Shown piece by piece: positions 17,001-22,918 of a stretch of 27,777 nucleotides of DNA. The position numbers were made by a program, and so were the translations under genes. The stretch is taken from positions 1 through 27,777 of IMG/VR virus record IMGVR_UViG_3300022851_000090. One strand, given 5' to 3'. This DNA is from a virus. Numbering within the stretch: the stretch's first letter is position 1; every line of letters begins with the position of its first letter. The notes under the pieces were generated by a model. It worked only from the letters and a program-made list of their open reading frames with translations. It was not told the DNA's origin and did no database searches.

Positions 17001-18403
17001 ACACATTTGTACCAGCAGTCAGTTGGCCGTTTGCGGCGAGTTCGCTTGATGGGTTTCTTACTGCCAATGCAACTCTTGTTAGCCAAAACAACGGCACAGT
17101 TCGGCTAGATTCGACAGGTTCAGATCCGATTCTCGCAAGCCCATCTGGATTAACGGTGGTAGGCGCGGACAATTTCATTGTTCGAGCCAGAGTACAGCGT
17201 GTCGCTGGAAGCGCATGGGATGGTTCACTGTACTACTCAACAGCAGGACACGGTGAAACAGGCTCGTATTATAAGGCCCATACCGACACAACGGTCACTG
17301 GGCAATGGATCGTCGTAGAGTGGGATATGTCGGCGCTTACTGTTGGCGGTACTGATTGGATTGATAATACAATCCTACAAATCAGGCTCGATTTAGGGGC
17401 ATCAGCGAGTGATGACTTTCTGATTGATTGGATAACGATAGGGCGCAAGAGCAGCATCGCGACCATACCTACAGCACTCGGCGATGTTATAGAATCATTG
17501 AGTCAAAATCTTCTGCCCAACTGGAATTTCTCGATTGTAGATTCCGAAGGTAAGCCTGCTGGGATTAAATCTACCGAAGGCATTACCAGTAGATCACAAG
17601 TGCAGTTTGGCGGTATAGGCATCCAAATTCTTGGAACGCCAGATAGCACAGTGGCCTATGGATTCCCAGCAATCCCGATTGATGATGCTCAGGTGTATAG
17701 CGTAACAATACGGCATAAGTCATCGGCAGCAGACGCTGATGGTTTGTATCTACGGTTTGAAGAACTAAACTCTGCGTTGCCAAATGGTAAGACCCATGTG
17801 GGCACTGCGGACGGCTCCTCAGTATCTGCTACTCGAACAGGAGTTGTAGACTTGGTTAGTAATGGCCCAATGCCGGGCACATCGACCGTAGAAAATACCT
17901 ACGCCTACACACCTACAGCGGGAACTAAATATGCCTCATTTAGTATGTATAACTGGAGCGGTTTTGCTGGCACCTATGAGGTGGAATTCGTACAGATTAC
18001 ATCTGCATTTTCTGGTGACATTGGGGCGCATGGACACACGGCACAAGGCAGCCCAGGGGGGAAAGTTTGGAACGCCAACGGCAGCGGCGTATGGCAATCA
18101 GGCAATCCTACATTTGATCTGGTCGCTGAACTGAGCAACGCCGATGGTACGTTGGTAGCGTCTAGAACTCTACGCGGAACGATGACAACTAGCACAGGCA
18201 ATATATCTGTAACAGCAGTCAGCAGCACAGCGGACGCTGGTTACTCAACAGCATATGCGACAACCGCAAACGCCTCAAAATTCCCGTTAGCCACTGTCAC
18301 ATTCACAATGCCTTCAGGTAAGAAAGTGACTCAATTATTATCATGGATTGCTATAGACCCATCTACAGCAGGCGGATTGCCTGTAACGGGAGGAGGAAAA
18401 TAA
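13997..18403 (+). CDS. Central tail-tip / receptor-binding protein (lambda J-like)
   Basis: A 1468-residue protein, the largest in the window. The N-terminus has a hydrophobic double segment (residues about 3-45). The tip core follows with ALVQGRNEVYDPR and SATYQAYTDNPALCVVDYL then FGMGIAVSKIDW, the classical TipJ signature. A fibronectin type III-like domain begins near residue 504 (VPDPQNLAAAAGIKSIDLNW). The C-terminal half is modular: two copies of a beta-rich, lectin- or carbohydrate-binding-like domain (residues about 636-794 and 996-1152) flank a low-complexity Ala/Gly/Thr repeat region. The last part probably makes host contact. ATG 13997 has GAGGG about 10 bases upstream and is preferred over TTG 13988. 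It overlaps both neighbours. Confidence 0.9.
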   Translation: MPPVIAFVAAIGTAAAGLVGIAVVGGAAFAVGAAIIVGGTMLVTKLAKPGINQGIKDNDRSRQVTARGTIESQKIIYGEALVSGPLSFVGVSGSGNKKLHHVVALAGHPVEAITEIWLDDQIITAANIAGDNWVESGTFAPLGGEDIVKIVKNLGTSTQVADTDLVAGFTGYTSDHRGRGIANIATTFVLNNSSQELWDKYAPNNIKALVQGRNEVYDPRLDSTVGESPTSATYQAYTDNPALCVVDYLVNARFGMGIAVSKIDWAAVVTAADACDQTVAIPTSATQKRFTANGVLFATDKHQININKLLSSMNGTLIYTGGIYVVRAGIYEAPTESLDEDDLIGPITVKTSVERSERFNTCGGIFIDPAQQHKSMEFPKVQLTAALNRDNGEVLEREIDLPFTNSSYMAQRIANKLVQLSDQQKIVSFPCNLSGLRVAVGDRVNLTVEDFGWTNKVFRCMAWAFSDNGGVDLTLVEDDSGSYADPAEGAYSTVTSTGVIVDGFPGVPDPQNLAAAAGIKSIDLNWTNPENVSKFAGVILYASETSAWGAAVEIGRGMLTSFKHDASTTADPITNGDERWYWVRAIGTGSSGQVLSDRNPDNDTSTITATAALNQAQAVEWAAVADGAGNRPDNNADVTGENTFVPAVSWPFAASSLDGFSATNNSTLVSQNNGTVRLSATGLDPILESPSGLTVVGADNFIIRARVWRISGSTWDGKLFYSTAGHAFSGSYYKDHSDTTTTGQWVIMEWDMSSLTIGGTDWIDNTILQIRLDLGFGSGDDFLIDWVTIGRKSGTSAPGNADVTGLNTSLNTTNVGGTAAATVESGAASGATASQATGVANNADVTGSNTSNNTNNVGGTAAATVESGAASGATASQATGVANGAQVNTIDAGDGLAALDSTANNKLSGIATGATINISTTGTAFPAGGNTGDFYHRTGSTAPGIYLKILGAWILTAIDPTGDLIGKINGIAVATVTAGASLGGTSSQATGVANNADVTGENTFVPAVSWPFAASSLDGFLTANATLVSQNNGTVRLDSTGSDPILASPSGLTVVGADNFIVRARVQRVAGSAWDGSLYYSTAGHGETGSYYKAHTDTTVTGQWIVVEWDMSALTVGGTDWIDNTILQIRLDLGASASDDFLIDWITIGRKSSIATIPTALGDVIESLSQNLLPNWNFSIVDSEGKPAGIKSTEGITSRSQVQFGGIGIQILGTPDSTVAYGFPAIPIDDAQVYSVTIRHKSSAADADGLYLRFEELNSALPNGKTHVGTADGSSVSATRTGVVDLVSNGPMPGTSTVENTYAYTPTAGTKYASFSMYNWSGFAGTYEVEFVQITSAFSGDIGAHGHTAQGSPGGKVWNANGSGVWQSGNPTFDLVAELSNADGTLVASRTLRGTMTTSTGNISVTAVSSTADAGYSTAYATTANASKFPLATVTFTMPSGKKVTQLLSWIAIDPSTAGGLPVTGGGK
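15902..16376 (+). repeat. Domain duplication in the tail-tip gene, copy A
   Basis: Its first 75 bases are identical to copy B (16982-17452), and the rest is similar with many third-position and some codon changes. The offset falls from 1080 to 1076-1077 bases because of small indels. It encodes FVPAVSWPFAASSLDGF..., DNFIIRARV..., YSTAGH... and DDFLIDWVTIGRKS. Confidence 0.88.
16397..16648 (+). repeat. Tandem 126-base repeats in the tail-tip gene
   Basis: Two 42-codon units at about 16397-16522 and 16523-16648 encode NNVGGTAAATVESGAASGAT followed by ASQATGVAN. They are nearly identical at the base level. The final piece of the unit (GGTSSQATGVANNADVTG) recurs once more just before copy B near 16945-16993, so the linker and the flanking domains were probably copied together. 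Confidence 0.88.
16982..17452 (+). repeat. Domain duplication in the tail-tip gene, copy B
   Basis: Second copy of the beta-rich domain described at 15902-16376. The block is identical through 17056 and then diverges, e.g. DNFIVRARVQRVAG against DNFIIRARVWRISG. Divergence is in frame, so both copies are under protein-level constraint. Confidence 0.88.
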
Positions 18404-18915
18404 TGTTATTAAGAAAGCCTGTGATGGCCGATTATCAATTTGTATTAGAGTGCTATGCCGACTGGCCGATAACTTCTCATTCAGGAGTAATTACTGTTGA
18501 TAAAGTGAGTAGCTGGATTCAACGCTGGATAGCAAGAGAGGATGAAACTTGTCTTGTAGCGGAGGATGCCGAGGTTCCAGTCGGGATTATACTCTACTCC
18601 ATTCTTGATCCAAGTGGCCCCGAAGTATCCATTGACGATCCTGATTTTGTTGGAGCGAATGAGCGCGTTGCCAAGGTACATAATATCATTGTGCATCCAG
18701 ACCATAGACGAAAAGGCTTTCATAACCAGATGGCAACAATGACATGGGAACATGAAGCCGAAAAAGGCATAGATAGGGCGGTGTTTGACGCGGTAGCTGG
18801 GCCTATACGAGATAAGGTCATTGGTAAGAAAGTATTAGGTGATGCCAGCTACAAATTAAAAGGCACCAAGCTGGGTGAAACAGGAGAATTGACTATTGGA
18901 GAATTGAGCAAGTGA
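18403..18915 (+). CDS. GNAT-family N-acetyltransferase
   Basis: A 170-residue protein. Residues about 85-108 (VAKVHNIIVHPDHRRKGFHN) form GNAT motif A, with the acetyl-CoA pyrophosphate loop R-R-K-G-F-H; an earlier VPVGIILYSI strand fits the fold. GNAT enzymes transfer an acetyl group from acetyl-CoA to an amine; here the substrate is unknown. The gene starts within TAATG overlapping the tail-tip stop, with a perfect GGAGG 6 bases upstream, so it is probably coexpressed with the tail genes. It may modify a phage structural protein or a host protein. GNAT genes at this place behind tail fibres are known in phages, without clear roles. Confidence 0.85.
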   Translation: MLLRKPVMADYQFVLECYADWPITSHSGVITVDKVSSWIQRWIAREDETCLVAEDAEVPVGIILYSILDPSGPEVSIDDPDFVGANERVAKVHNIIVHPDHRRKGFHNQMATMTWEHEAEKGIDRAVFDAVAGPIRDKVIGKKVLGDASYKLKGTKLGETGELTIGELSK

Positions 18916-18962
18916 ATCAATACAAGGGCGAACTGTACGCAAGCGCGGCAGAGCTTCTGTGA
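18912..18962 (+). CDS. Possible 16-residue leader peptide
   Basis: GTG at 18912 overlaps the GNAT stop (GTGA) and has GGAG about 10 bases upstream; its TGA overlaps the next gene's GTG start (GTGA). The peptide would be VNQYKGELYASAAELL. Both-end overlaps suggest a coupling relay that feeds ribosomes to the HExxH gene, which has a weak ribosome site of its own. It may equally be chance. Confidence 0.25.
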   Translation: MNQYKGELYASAAELL

Positions 18963-19345
18963 GGTTTATTTTCGCATTTGATTGGTTGCCGGTTCCAGTA
19001 TTCTACGTCAAGACATTACGCCTGGCCGGACAGATAAAAATCTACGGTATACCTGTGATCTTAATCAAGGAGCAGTATCGCGATGATGTTGGTTTACATT
19101 ATCACGAACTAGAACACGTTGAGCAATTCTGGCGGGCGTTTCCATTCTACTATTGGAAGAACAGGGACAATCAGTCATTCAGGTTGAAAAACGAGGCATC
19201 AGCATACGCCAGGCAATTGACCTATGCGCCGTCAGATAGCAACTATAACCAGTTTCTTGTTTTTCTATACAACGACTACGGTTTTACTATGGGGCGCCGA
19301 AAGATTAGAATAATATTTGATAACGTAGTTGCCCGGAAAGGATAA
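18959..19345 (+). CDS. HExxH-motif protein, putative zinc metallopeptidase
   Basis: A 128-residue protein starting at GTG 18959. Residues about 47-58 read HYHELEHVEQFW, containing HELEH, a match to the HExxH zinc-binding site of metallopeptidases. A glutamate in the downstream helix (RLKNEASAYARQ, about residue 80) could be the third ligand, as in gluzincins. A hydrophobic N-terminus (FIFAFDWLPVPVFYV) may anchor or export it. It sits between a GNAT gene and the lysis-type genes, so a role in lysis or virion processing is possible. Function is inferred from the motif only. Confidence 0.6.
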   Translation: MRFIFAFDWLPVPVFYVKTLRLAGQIKIYGIPVILIKEQYRDDVGLHYHELEHVEQFWRAFPFYYWKNRDNQSFRLKNEASAYARQLTYAPSDSNYNQFLVFLYNDYGFTMGRRKIRIIFDNVVARKG

Positions 19346-19348
19346 GCA

Positions 19349-19894
19349 ATGATTGATGATCTACATACAAAGGTTTCACAACTGGAAGGGGTCACAACTG
19401 AGTTGGCAAGCCTGCTCGCAATCGCAAGCAGCAATCTTGGCAAGAATGAGGAACACATCGTCCGGTTGCAGACAACAATGGATAGCAGCACGGCTGCAAT
19501 CCTCGACCGGCTAACTGGCTTGCAGGAAATGCAAAGCGTTCACATGGCGCGAAGCGATGAGAAGTTCAAAGGTCAAAAACACACGTTAGATAGAATGATG
19601 GAAAAGGTGGACGATACCGCCGAGAGGTTAGCTGGTAACAATCAGTTAACAGAAACGCTCCGCAATCACACCCATACTCTTTTTGAGCGGATAGATGCCA
19701 CCGATAAAAACCTTACCCTTTCCATGAAAACCGCTTCAAATGGCGGTACGGTATCATCAACGTTTATAGATTCGCCCAATTTCAGATGGGTTATGATCCC
19801 GGTCATTATAATTCTGCTCGGTCTATTCGGTTTAGCAGGGTATAACGTCACCAACGACGCATGGGCGTTGATAGGCGTTCCAAGTGGGGATTAA
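19349..19894 (+). CDS. Coiled-coil protein with C-terminal membrane segment
   Basis: A 181-residue protein. Residues 1-120 are predicted coiled coil (heptad-like Leu/Ile spacing in MIDDLHTKVSQLEGVTTELA and later DRLTGLQEM, LDRMMEKVDD). A single membrane segment lies near residues 146-165 (WVMIPVIIILLGLFGLAGYN). It is followed directly by a holin-like gene overlapping by 11 bases. A place in the lysis cassette is likely, perhaps as a membrane-anchored partner, but I recognise no family. It could be a spanin-like or a holin-regulating protein; no signal peptide or lipobox was seen. Confidence 0.65.
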   Translation: MIDDLHTKVSQLEGVTTELASLLAIASSNLGKNEEHIVRLQTTMDSSTAAILDRLTGLQEMQSVHMARSDEKFKGQKHTLDRMMEKVDDTAERLAGNNQLTETLRNHTHTLFERIDATDKNLTLSMKTASNGGTVSSTFIDSPNFRWVMIPVIIILLGLFGLAGYNVTNDAWALIGVPSGD

Positions 19895-20312
19895 GGACAC
19901 ATTAGTTGCCGCAGCGGGCAAAGCCACAGCCGAGATCATGGGTAGTCTTGGGGTTTTATTCACATCAGATGATGAGCGACTAGGGCACCAGGGTAGAATT
20001 ACCCAGGCTATGAATGACCTGACCAAAGCGCATCTTGATGCTGCTGCGGCGCAAGAATCCGAGCGCAGCGACCGACACGAAACAGATATGAAATCGGACA
20101 GTTGGATGAGTAAAAATATCAGGCCGCTAACGCTGGTGTTTTTGATGGGCTTTTATACGATCATCGCAATTACCGACAGCATCGGCATGCTGGCGTTTGA
20201 CGTTAAGCCAGCATACATATCGCTACTCGAGACATTGATGATGACGGCCTTCGGTTTCTATTTCGTTATGCGTGGCGCCGAGAAGATCACCAAAATTGCA
20301 AAGGACAAGTAA
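19884..20312 (+). CDS. Putative holin (3-transmembrane family-like)
   Basis: A 142-residue protein starting at GTG 19884. The N-terminal half is soluble and charged. The C-terminal half has WMSKNIRPLTLVFLMGFYTI (residues about 78-97), a hydrophobic segment, then SLLETLMMTAFGFYFVMRGA. 'W..knIRPl.L.fl' followed by paired membrane helices resembles the Holin_3TMs family used by some phages and gene transfer agents. It would make membrane lesions to trigger lysis. The downstream DUF5675 gene overlaps the stop (TAATG). No separate endolysin is obvious. Confidence 0.65.
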   Translation: MGIKDTLVAAAGKATAEIMGSLGVLFTSDDERLGHQGRITQAMNDLTKAHLDAAAAQESERSDRHETDMKSDSWMSKNIRPLTLVFLMGFYTIIAITDSIGMLAFDVKPAYISLLETLMMTAFGFYFVMRGAEKITKIAKDK

Positions 20313-20716
20313 TGCAACTGCAACTAACGCGGTTCGCGCACTATCCCGACCGGACCATTGGCCTTATGGAATTGGGCGGCAGGCATTGGTACACCGTCGA
20401 GCGCCCCTGGTTGGACAACGCGCCAAACATTAGCTGTATCCCACCAGGCGGCTATACAATGCGGAAAGTCACATCGCCGCGATTTGGACCGGGCACATGG
20501 GAGGTTGAGAATGTACCAGGGCGGGCGCATATTTTAATTCATGCAGCGAACTGGGCAAAGCAACTCGAGGGTTGCATTGCGCCAGGGCAAGGTTTGTTTG
20601 CTAACCTAGACGGCGTCACGAATTCGAGAAACGCACTAGGCGAGTTGGAACGGATCACCAGCGACACCGAGATAATGACGCTGGTAATCTCGCAGGGACC
20701 GATCCGGGTTATTTGA
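20312..20716 (+). CDS. DUF5675-family protein
   Basis: A 134-residue protein with YTVERPWLDNAPNISCIPPG, YTMRKVTSPRFGPGTW, VPGRAHILIHAANWAKQLEG and GCIAPGQG. This order is characteristic of DUF5675: TVERPW..N.P..SCIP.G, then SPR.G, GR..ILIH.AN and GCIA.G. The family is common next to holins in phages and some workers suspect a cell-wall role. Its His and Cys residues are compatible with catalysis but this is unproven. It is the last gene of the rightward operon, and its 3' end overlaps the convergent gene by 8 bases. Confidence 0.8.
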   Translation: MQLQLTRFAHYPDRTIGLMELGGRHWYTVERPWLDNAPNISCIPPGGYTMRKVTSPRFGPGTWEVENVPGRAHILIHAANWAKQLEGCIAPGQGLFANLDGVTNSRNALGELERITSDTEIMTLVISQGPIRVI

Positions 20717-20894
20717 GAGTATTAGCCGATCGCCGTTGATGTTCAGTTAAACCGATCGGCTCCTGGCCGCTAACACCCGACGGTACCAGGGTTATTGTTT
20801 TGCCTGATTTTAGATATGCATCGACCTCGGCGTCAATGCGAGCCGTTTCGTTTTTCCTGTATTCGGTGGTCCCAAACCTACGCATTCCTTTCAC
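20709..20894 (-). CDS. Small basic protein, last of the minus operon, unknown
   Basis: A 61-residue protein with RRFGTTEYRKNETARIDAEV then DAYLKSGKTITLVPSGVSGQ. The segment 'ID.EV.AyL..Gk.I..vP.GvS' resembles small phage proteins often annotated as hypothetical. It starts at GTG 20894 with GGGAG 7 bases upstream; GTG overlaps the stop of the previous gene (GTGA). Its 3' end overlaps that of the DUF5675 gene on the other strand by 8 bases. Function unknown. Confidence 0.65.
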   Translation of the reverse strand: MKGMRRFGTTEYRKNETARIDAEVDAYLKSGKTITLVPSGVSGQEPIGLTEHQRRSANTLK

Positions 20895-20998
20895 CAGACT
20901 ACTCCCAACAATAAGAACACCAGCACCAAAGCGACACCTGCGGCGATCGTTTTGGTGCGCTCACTAGCACGTGCATAGTATCGATCAATGATGTTCAT
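20891..20998 (-). CDS. 35-residue single-pass membrane protein
   Basis: A short frame MNIIDRYYARASERTKTIAA followed by a hydrophobic helix GVALVLVFLLLGVVW. It has an N-terminal charged tail and one predicted membrane helix. Both ends overlap neighbours (ATGA at the start, GTGA at the end), which argues for a real, coupled gene. Function unknown; a lysis- or superinfection-related role is possible but unsupported. Confidence 0.6.
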   Translation of the reverse strand: MNIIDRYYARASERTKTIAAGVALVLVFLLLGVVW

Positions 20999-21150
20999 TC
21001 TGACGCACCCTGGGCCGCGTCGCGGGCTTGTACGAGTTCAGCACAAAAGGATAACGCCTCGCTGAGTTTTGGGCTGTAGCCGAGGCATACAGCGCCGCTA
21101 CGGTGCTTGAATGTTGCCAGATAAAGTCCGTTTGCCATTTTAATTTTCAT
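20995..21150 (-). CDS. 51-residue protein, unknown
   Basis: Encodes MKIKMANGLYLATFKHRSGA, then VCLGYSPKLSEALSFCAELV and QARDAAQGASE. The ATG at 21150 has GGGTGA 3 bases upstream, weak but usable, and lies inside the 3' end of the previous gene by 11 bases. The stop overlaps the next start (ATGA). It resembles no family I recognise. Confidence 0.55.
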   Translation of the reverse strand: MKIKMANGLYLATFKHRSGAVCLGYSPKLSEALSFCAELVQARDAAQGASE

Positions 21151-21343
21151 TATTCACCCATTCTATTAGTTCGTTTGTATCATTGCACCACTTGCAATCC
21201 CGATCCAGCGACACGAAGCCTTGCATGGTGAGTTTATGCAACTGCCCATCAATACAGCGCTTGTTAATCCCATCATGGCAAGGGCAATCGGCCTCCTGCA
21301 ATAGCGTAACGGCGCGTTTATAGATTTGTTTTATACTAGCCAT
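21140..21343 (-). CDS. Small Cys-rich, probably zinc-binding protein
   Basis: A 67-residue protein with C-P-C-H (residues about 20-23), a further Cys about 8 residues on, and C-K-W-C near residue 50-53 (RDCKWCND). The spacing suggests a zinc-binding fold. A strong AAGGAG lies 8 bases before the ATG. It overlaps the next gene by 11 bases. The residues between the Cys clusters (GQLHKLTMQGFVSLDRD) look like a small helix-strand element. Function unknown; a regulator or an inhibitor of a host enzyme is possible. Confidence 0.65.
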   Translation of the reverse strand: MASIKQIYKRAVTLLQEADCPCHDGINKRCIDGQLHKLTMQGFVSLDRDCKWCNDTNELIEWVNNEN

Positions 21344-21389
21344 TTTATTTCTCCTTTTATTTAGTAGGTCCAGGGTGCAGATTACGCGC

Positions 21390-21503
21390 CTACCTGGTTA
21401 GACGTTTCGCCAGAACCGCTTGGGTCTGCGGCAAGGATGGCTTTTCTATGTTGTTGACCAGGCAAACGCATCTGCCATACGCAACAGGGCTAAGGTCAGT
21501 CAT
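21390..21503 (-). CDS. Possible 37-residue protein
   Basis: The frame MTDLSPVAYGRCVCLVNNIE then KPSLPQTQAVLAKRLTR ends in TAG. It fills the otherwise empty stretch between two small genes and has only a poor ribosome site (GGAT and GGG near 10-15 bases). Shared-strand spacing makes it plausible, but codon support is thin. If false, positions 21344-21518 hold only spacer. Confidence 0.35.
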   Translation of the reverse strand: MTDLSPVAYGRCVCLVNNIEKPSLPQTQAVLAKRLTR

Positions 21504-21518
21504 TGCCCAGGATCCGGT

Positions 21519-21617
21519 TTATCGTTTTTCATAGTATGCTATAGCGAGCATCACACCAAACGCGACGCCGATAAACATACCCGAAAAGAACAACAGCAGA
21601 ACATGACTCTCACTCAT
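21519..21617 (-). CDS. 32-residue single-pass membrane protein
   Basis: Encodes MSESHVLLLFFSGMFIGVAF then GVMLAIAYYEKR. One strongly hydrophobic helix spans residues 6-27, ending with a positive EKR. GAGG lies 9 bases before the ATG. The start lies within the 3' end of the previous gene (8-base overlap). Function unknown. Confidence 0.6.
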   Translation of the reverse strand: MSESHVLLLFFSGMFIGVAFGVMLAIAYYEKR

Positions 21618-21786
21618 TGCTATTTGCCTCGGCGACCGGGTCCGCAACAACAGGCTGGCGCATTTCAGCAACCATGGCGCGGAAATCAGATACCCGACTA
21701 GAGTGGATGGTCGCCTCAACCCGTTTTAGGCCGCTCTTGGCAGCCAGGCCGCGGTGCTTTTTGACGTAATCCTTACCGTGTTTCAT
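21610..21786 (-). CDS. Small ribbon-helix-helix-like protein
   Basis: A 58-residue protein, MKHGKDYVKKHRGLAAKSGL then KRVEATIHSSRVSDFRAMVA. The 'GLKRVEATIHSSRVSDFRAMVAEM' stretch recalls a ribbon-helix-helix DNA-binding fold: a short beta strand followed by a helix. GGAG lies 6 bases before the ATG. The start overlaps the previous stop (ATGA). Such proteins often repress phage promoters, and one candidate operator lies upstream at 23193-23224. This link is inference. Confidence 0.55.
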   Translation of the reverse strand: MKHGKDYVKKHRGLAAKSGLKRVEATIHSSRVSDFRAMVAEMRQPVVADPVAEANSNE

Positions 21787-21980
21787 ACATTACTCCATTT
21801 ATCCTCGGGCATGGTTGCCTGATCATCTCTGCGCCTTCCAACCGATTCGTAACTGGCGGCGAATGATACGCACATCAACCAGACTCCAAACGCGCCCCAC
21901 GGCCCTACATGAACCACCAGCACCCCTGTGGATAGCAAAAAGAAAACCGTTGAAATCATACTCCACGTGCGTGATTTCAT
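21783..21980 (-). CDS. Small two-helix membrane protein
   Basis: A 65-residue protein with two hydrophobic stretches (SMISTVFFLLSTGVLVVHVG and WGAFGVWLMCVSFAASY) followed by a charged tail (GRRRDDQATMPEDKW). The ATG at 21980 is preceded by AGAGG 9 bases upstream. It ends in an ATGA overlap with the next gene. Function unknown; a holin-like or immunity role is conceivable but unsupported. Confidence 0.6.
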   Translation of the reverse strand: MKSRTWSMISTVFFLLSTGVLVVHVGPWGAFGVWLMCVSFAASYESVGRRRDDQATMPEDKWSNV

Positions 21981-21992
21981 GCTGCCTGCCTC

Positions 21993-22148
21993 TTATTGGT
22001 ATTGATTTGGTCGCCCTACGTTTCTAAAGTGTGTCGCCTGCTTCCCGTTAGCTATTTTTAAAACAGTCAAACCCCCAGCCCAAAAAACGCAATGGCTTGG
22101 CTTTACGACCATCGCGTCATATTTTTCTATAGGCTCCCAAAAGCTCAC
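21993..22148 (-). CDS. 51-residue protein coupled to the PP-loop gene
   Basis: GTG at 22148 overlaps the TGA of the PAPS-reductase-like gene (GTGA). The product starts VSFWEPIEKYDAMVVKPSHC and continues VFWAGGLTVLKIANGKQATH and FRNVGRPNQYQ. An internal ATG (codon 13) is an alternative start. It is slightly basic with one Cys; no family recognised. The overlap and the continuous coding of this stretch argue that it is real. Confidence 0.55.
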   Translation of the reverse strand: MSFWEPIEKYDAMVVKPSHCVFWAGGLTVLKIANGKQATHFRNVGRPNQYQ

Positions 22149-22918
22149 AACATGCACTCACAAGGCATATCAGCCTCTGGATAATTAAACATATCATCCG
22201 TTGCTATCACGTTCTTCCAAGCAAAATGGCCGCGCCCCAATCCTTTGATGCTGGTCAATTCTGCGTTTTCTTCCATTGCTACGGCTCGCGCCATTAGATC
22301 TGGGTGACTTGCGTTAAGTGCGCGAATCTCCCCTATTTTTGAATTCGGGCAAAAGAAACAGGCAGACTTTCCCGGCAGCGGCAAGCCTTTTGACTTAATC
22401 AGGTCAATGCAATCGTCCCGGCCCATACCCCACTCAATTAGTGGATACCAGTAATCGTATTTGTGGTCTGAGTAATCCTTCGCCGCTCGCCGAGGCTCGT
22501 CCGCATCAAAAAACACAACTTTCCGCAACTGTCGCCCAGCCTTCCATTCTTCTTTTGCTACGTGCCAGTTATTAACAAATTTGTCTTGAGGGGCGATTTT
22601 AAATTTCTGGCTGCAGGCCTTAAATCCGTAAGCAATTGAGGGGAGCATTTTTTTATCTAAACAATTTTCCTCCAAGGTCATTACGTCACCATGCTTATCA
22701 ACCTTTTTTACTGTCGTAACTTGCGGCCAGTTTCTAGCCCTAAGCCAATCGTTCATTGTTTTAACCGTTTCGTATGTTTCGGGCTTCTCGCCGCCAGTGT
22801 CTGCAAACAAGATTAAATCCGGCATATAGCCACGATCCTCAAGCGCCAACAATCCGGCCACTGAATTTGTGCCGCCGCCAAAACTAACAACTAACTTTTG
22901 CTCAATTTCTGAACCCAT
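22145..22918 (-). CDS. PAPS reductase-like PP-loop protein
   Basis: A 257-residue protein of the PP-loop (adenine nucleotide alpha-hydrolase) superfamily. The nucleotide loop is LVVSFGGGTNSVAGLLAL (residues about 9-26), where GGGTNS replaces the SGGKDS of standard PAPS reductases, a known phage subgroup. DLILFADTGGEKPETYETV follows. A C-terminal Cys pair (SACFFCPNSK, residues about 187-196) may bind metal or carry sulfur. The enzyme would use ATP or an adenylated substrate; the true reaction is unknown. Candidates are sulfur transfer, a DNA or tRNA modification, or sulfate reduction. It is cotranscribed with an upstream Cys-rich gene (TAATG overlap). Confidence 0.85.
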   Translation of the reverse strand: MGSEIEQKLVVSFGGGTNSVAGLLALEDRGYMPDLILFADTGGEKPETYETVKTMNDWLRARNWPQVTTVKKVDKHGDVMTLEENCLDKKMLPSIAYGFKACSQKFKIAPQDKFVNNWHVAKEEWKAGRQLRKVVFFDADEPRRAAKDYSDHKYDYWYPLIEWGMGRDDCIDLIKSKGLPLPGKSACFFCPNSKIGEIRALNASHPDLMARAVAMEENAELTSIKGLGRGHFAWKNVIATDDMFNYPEADMPCECML

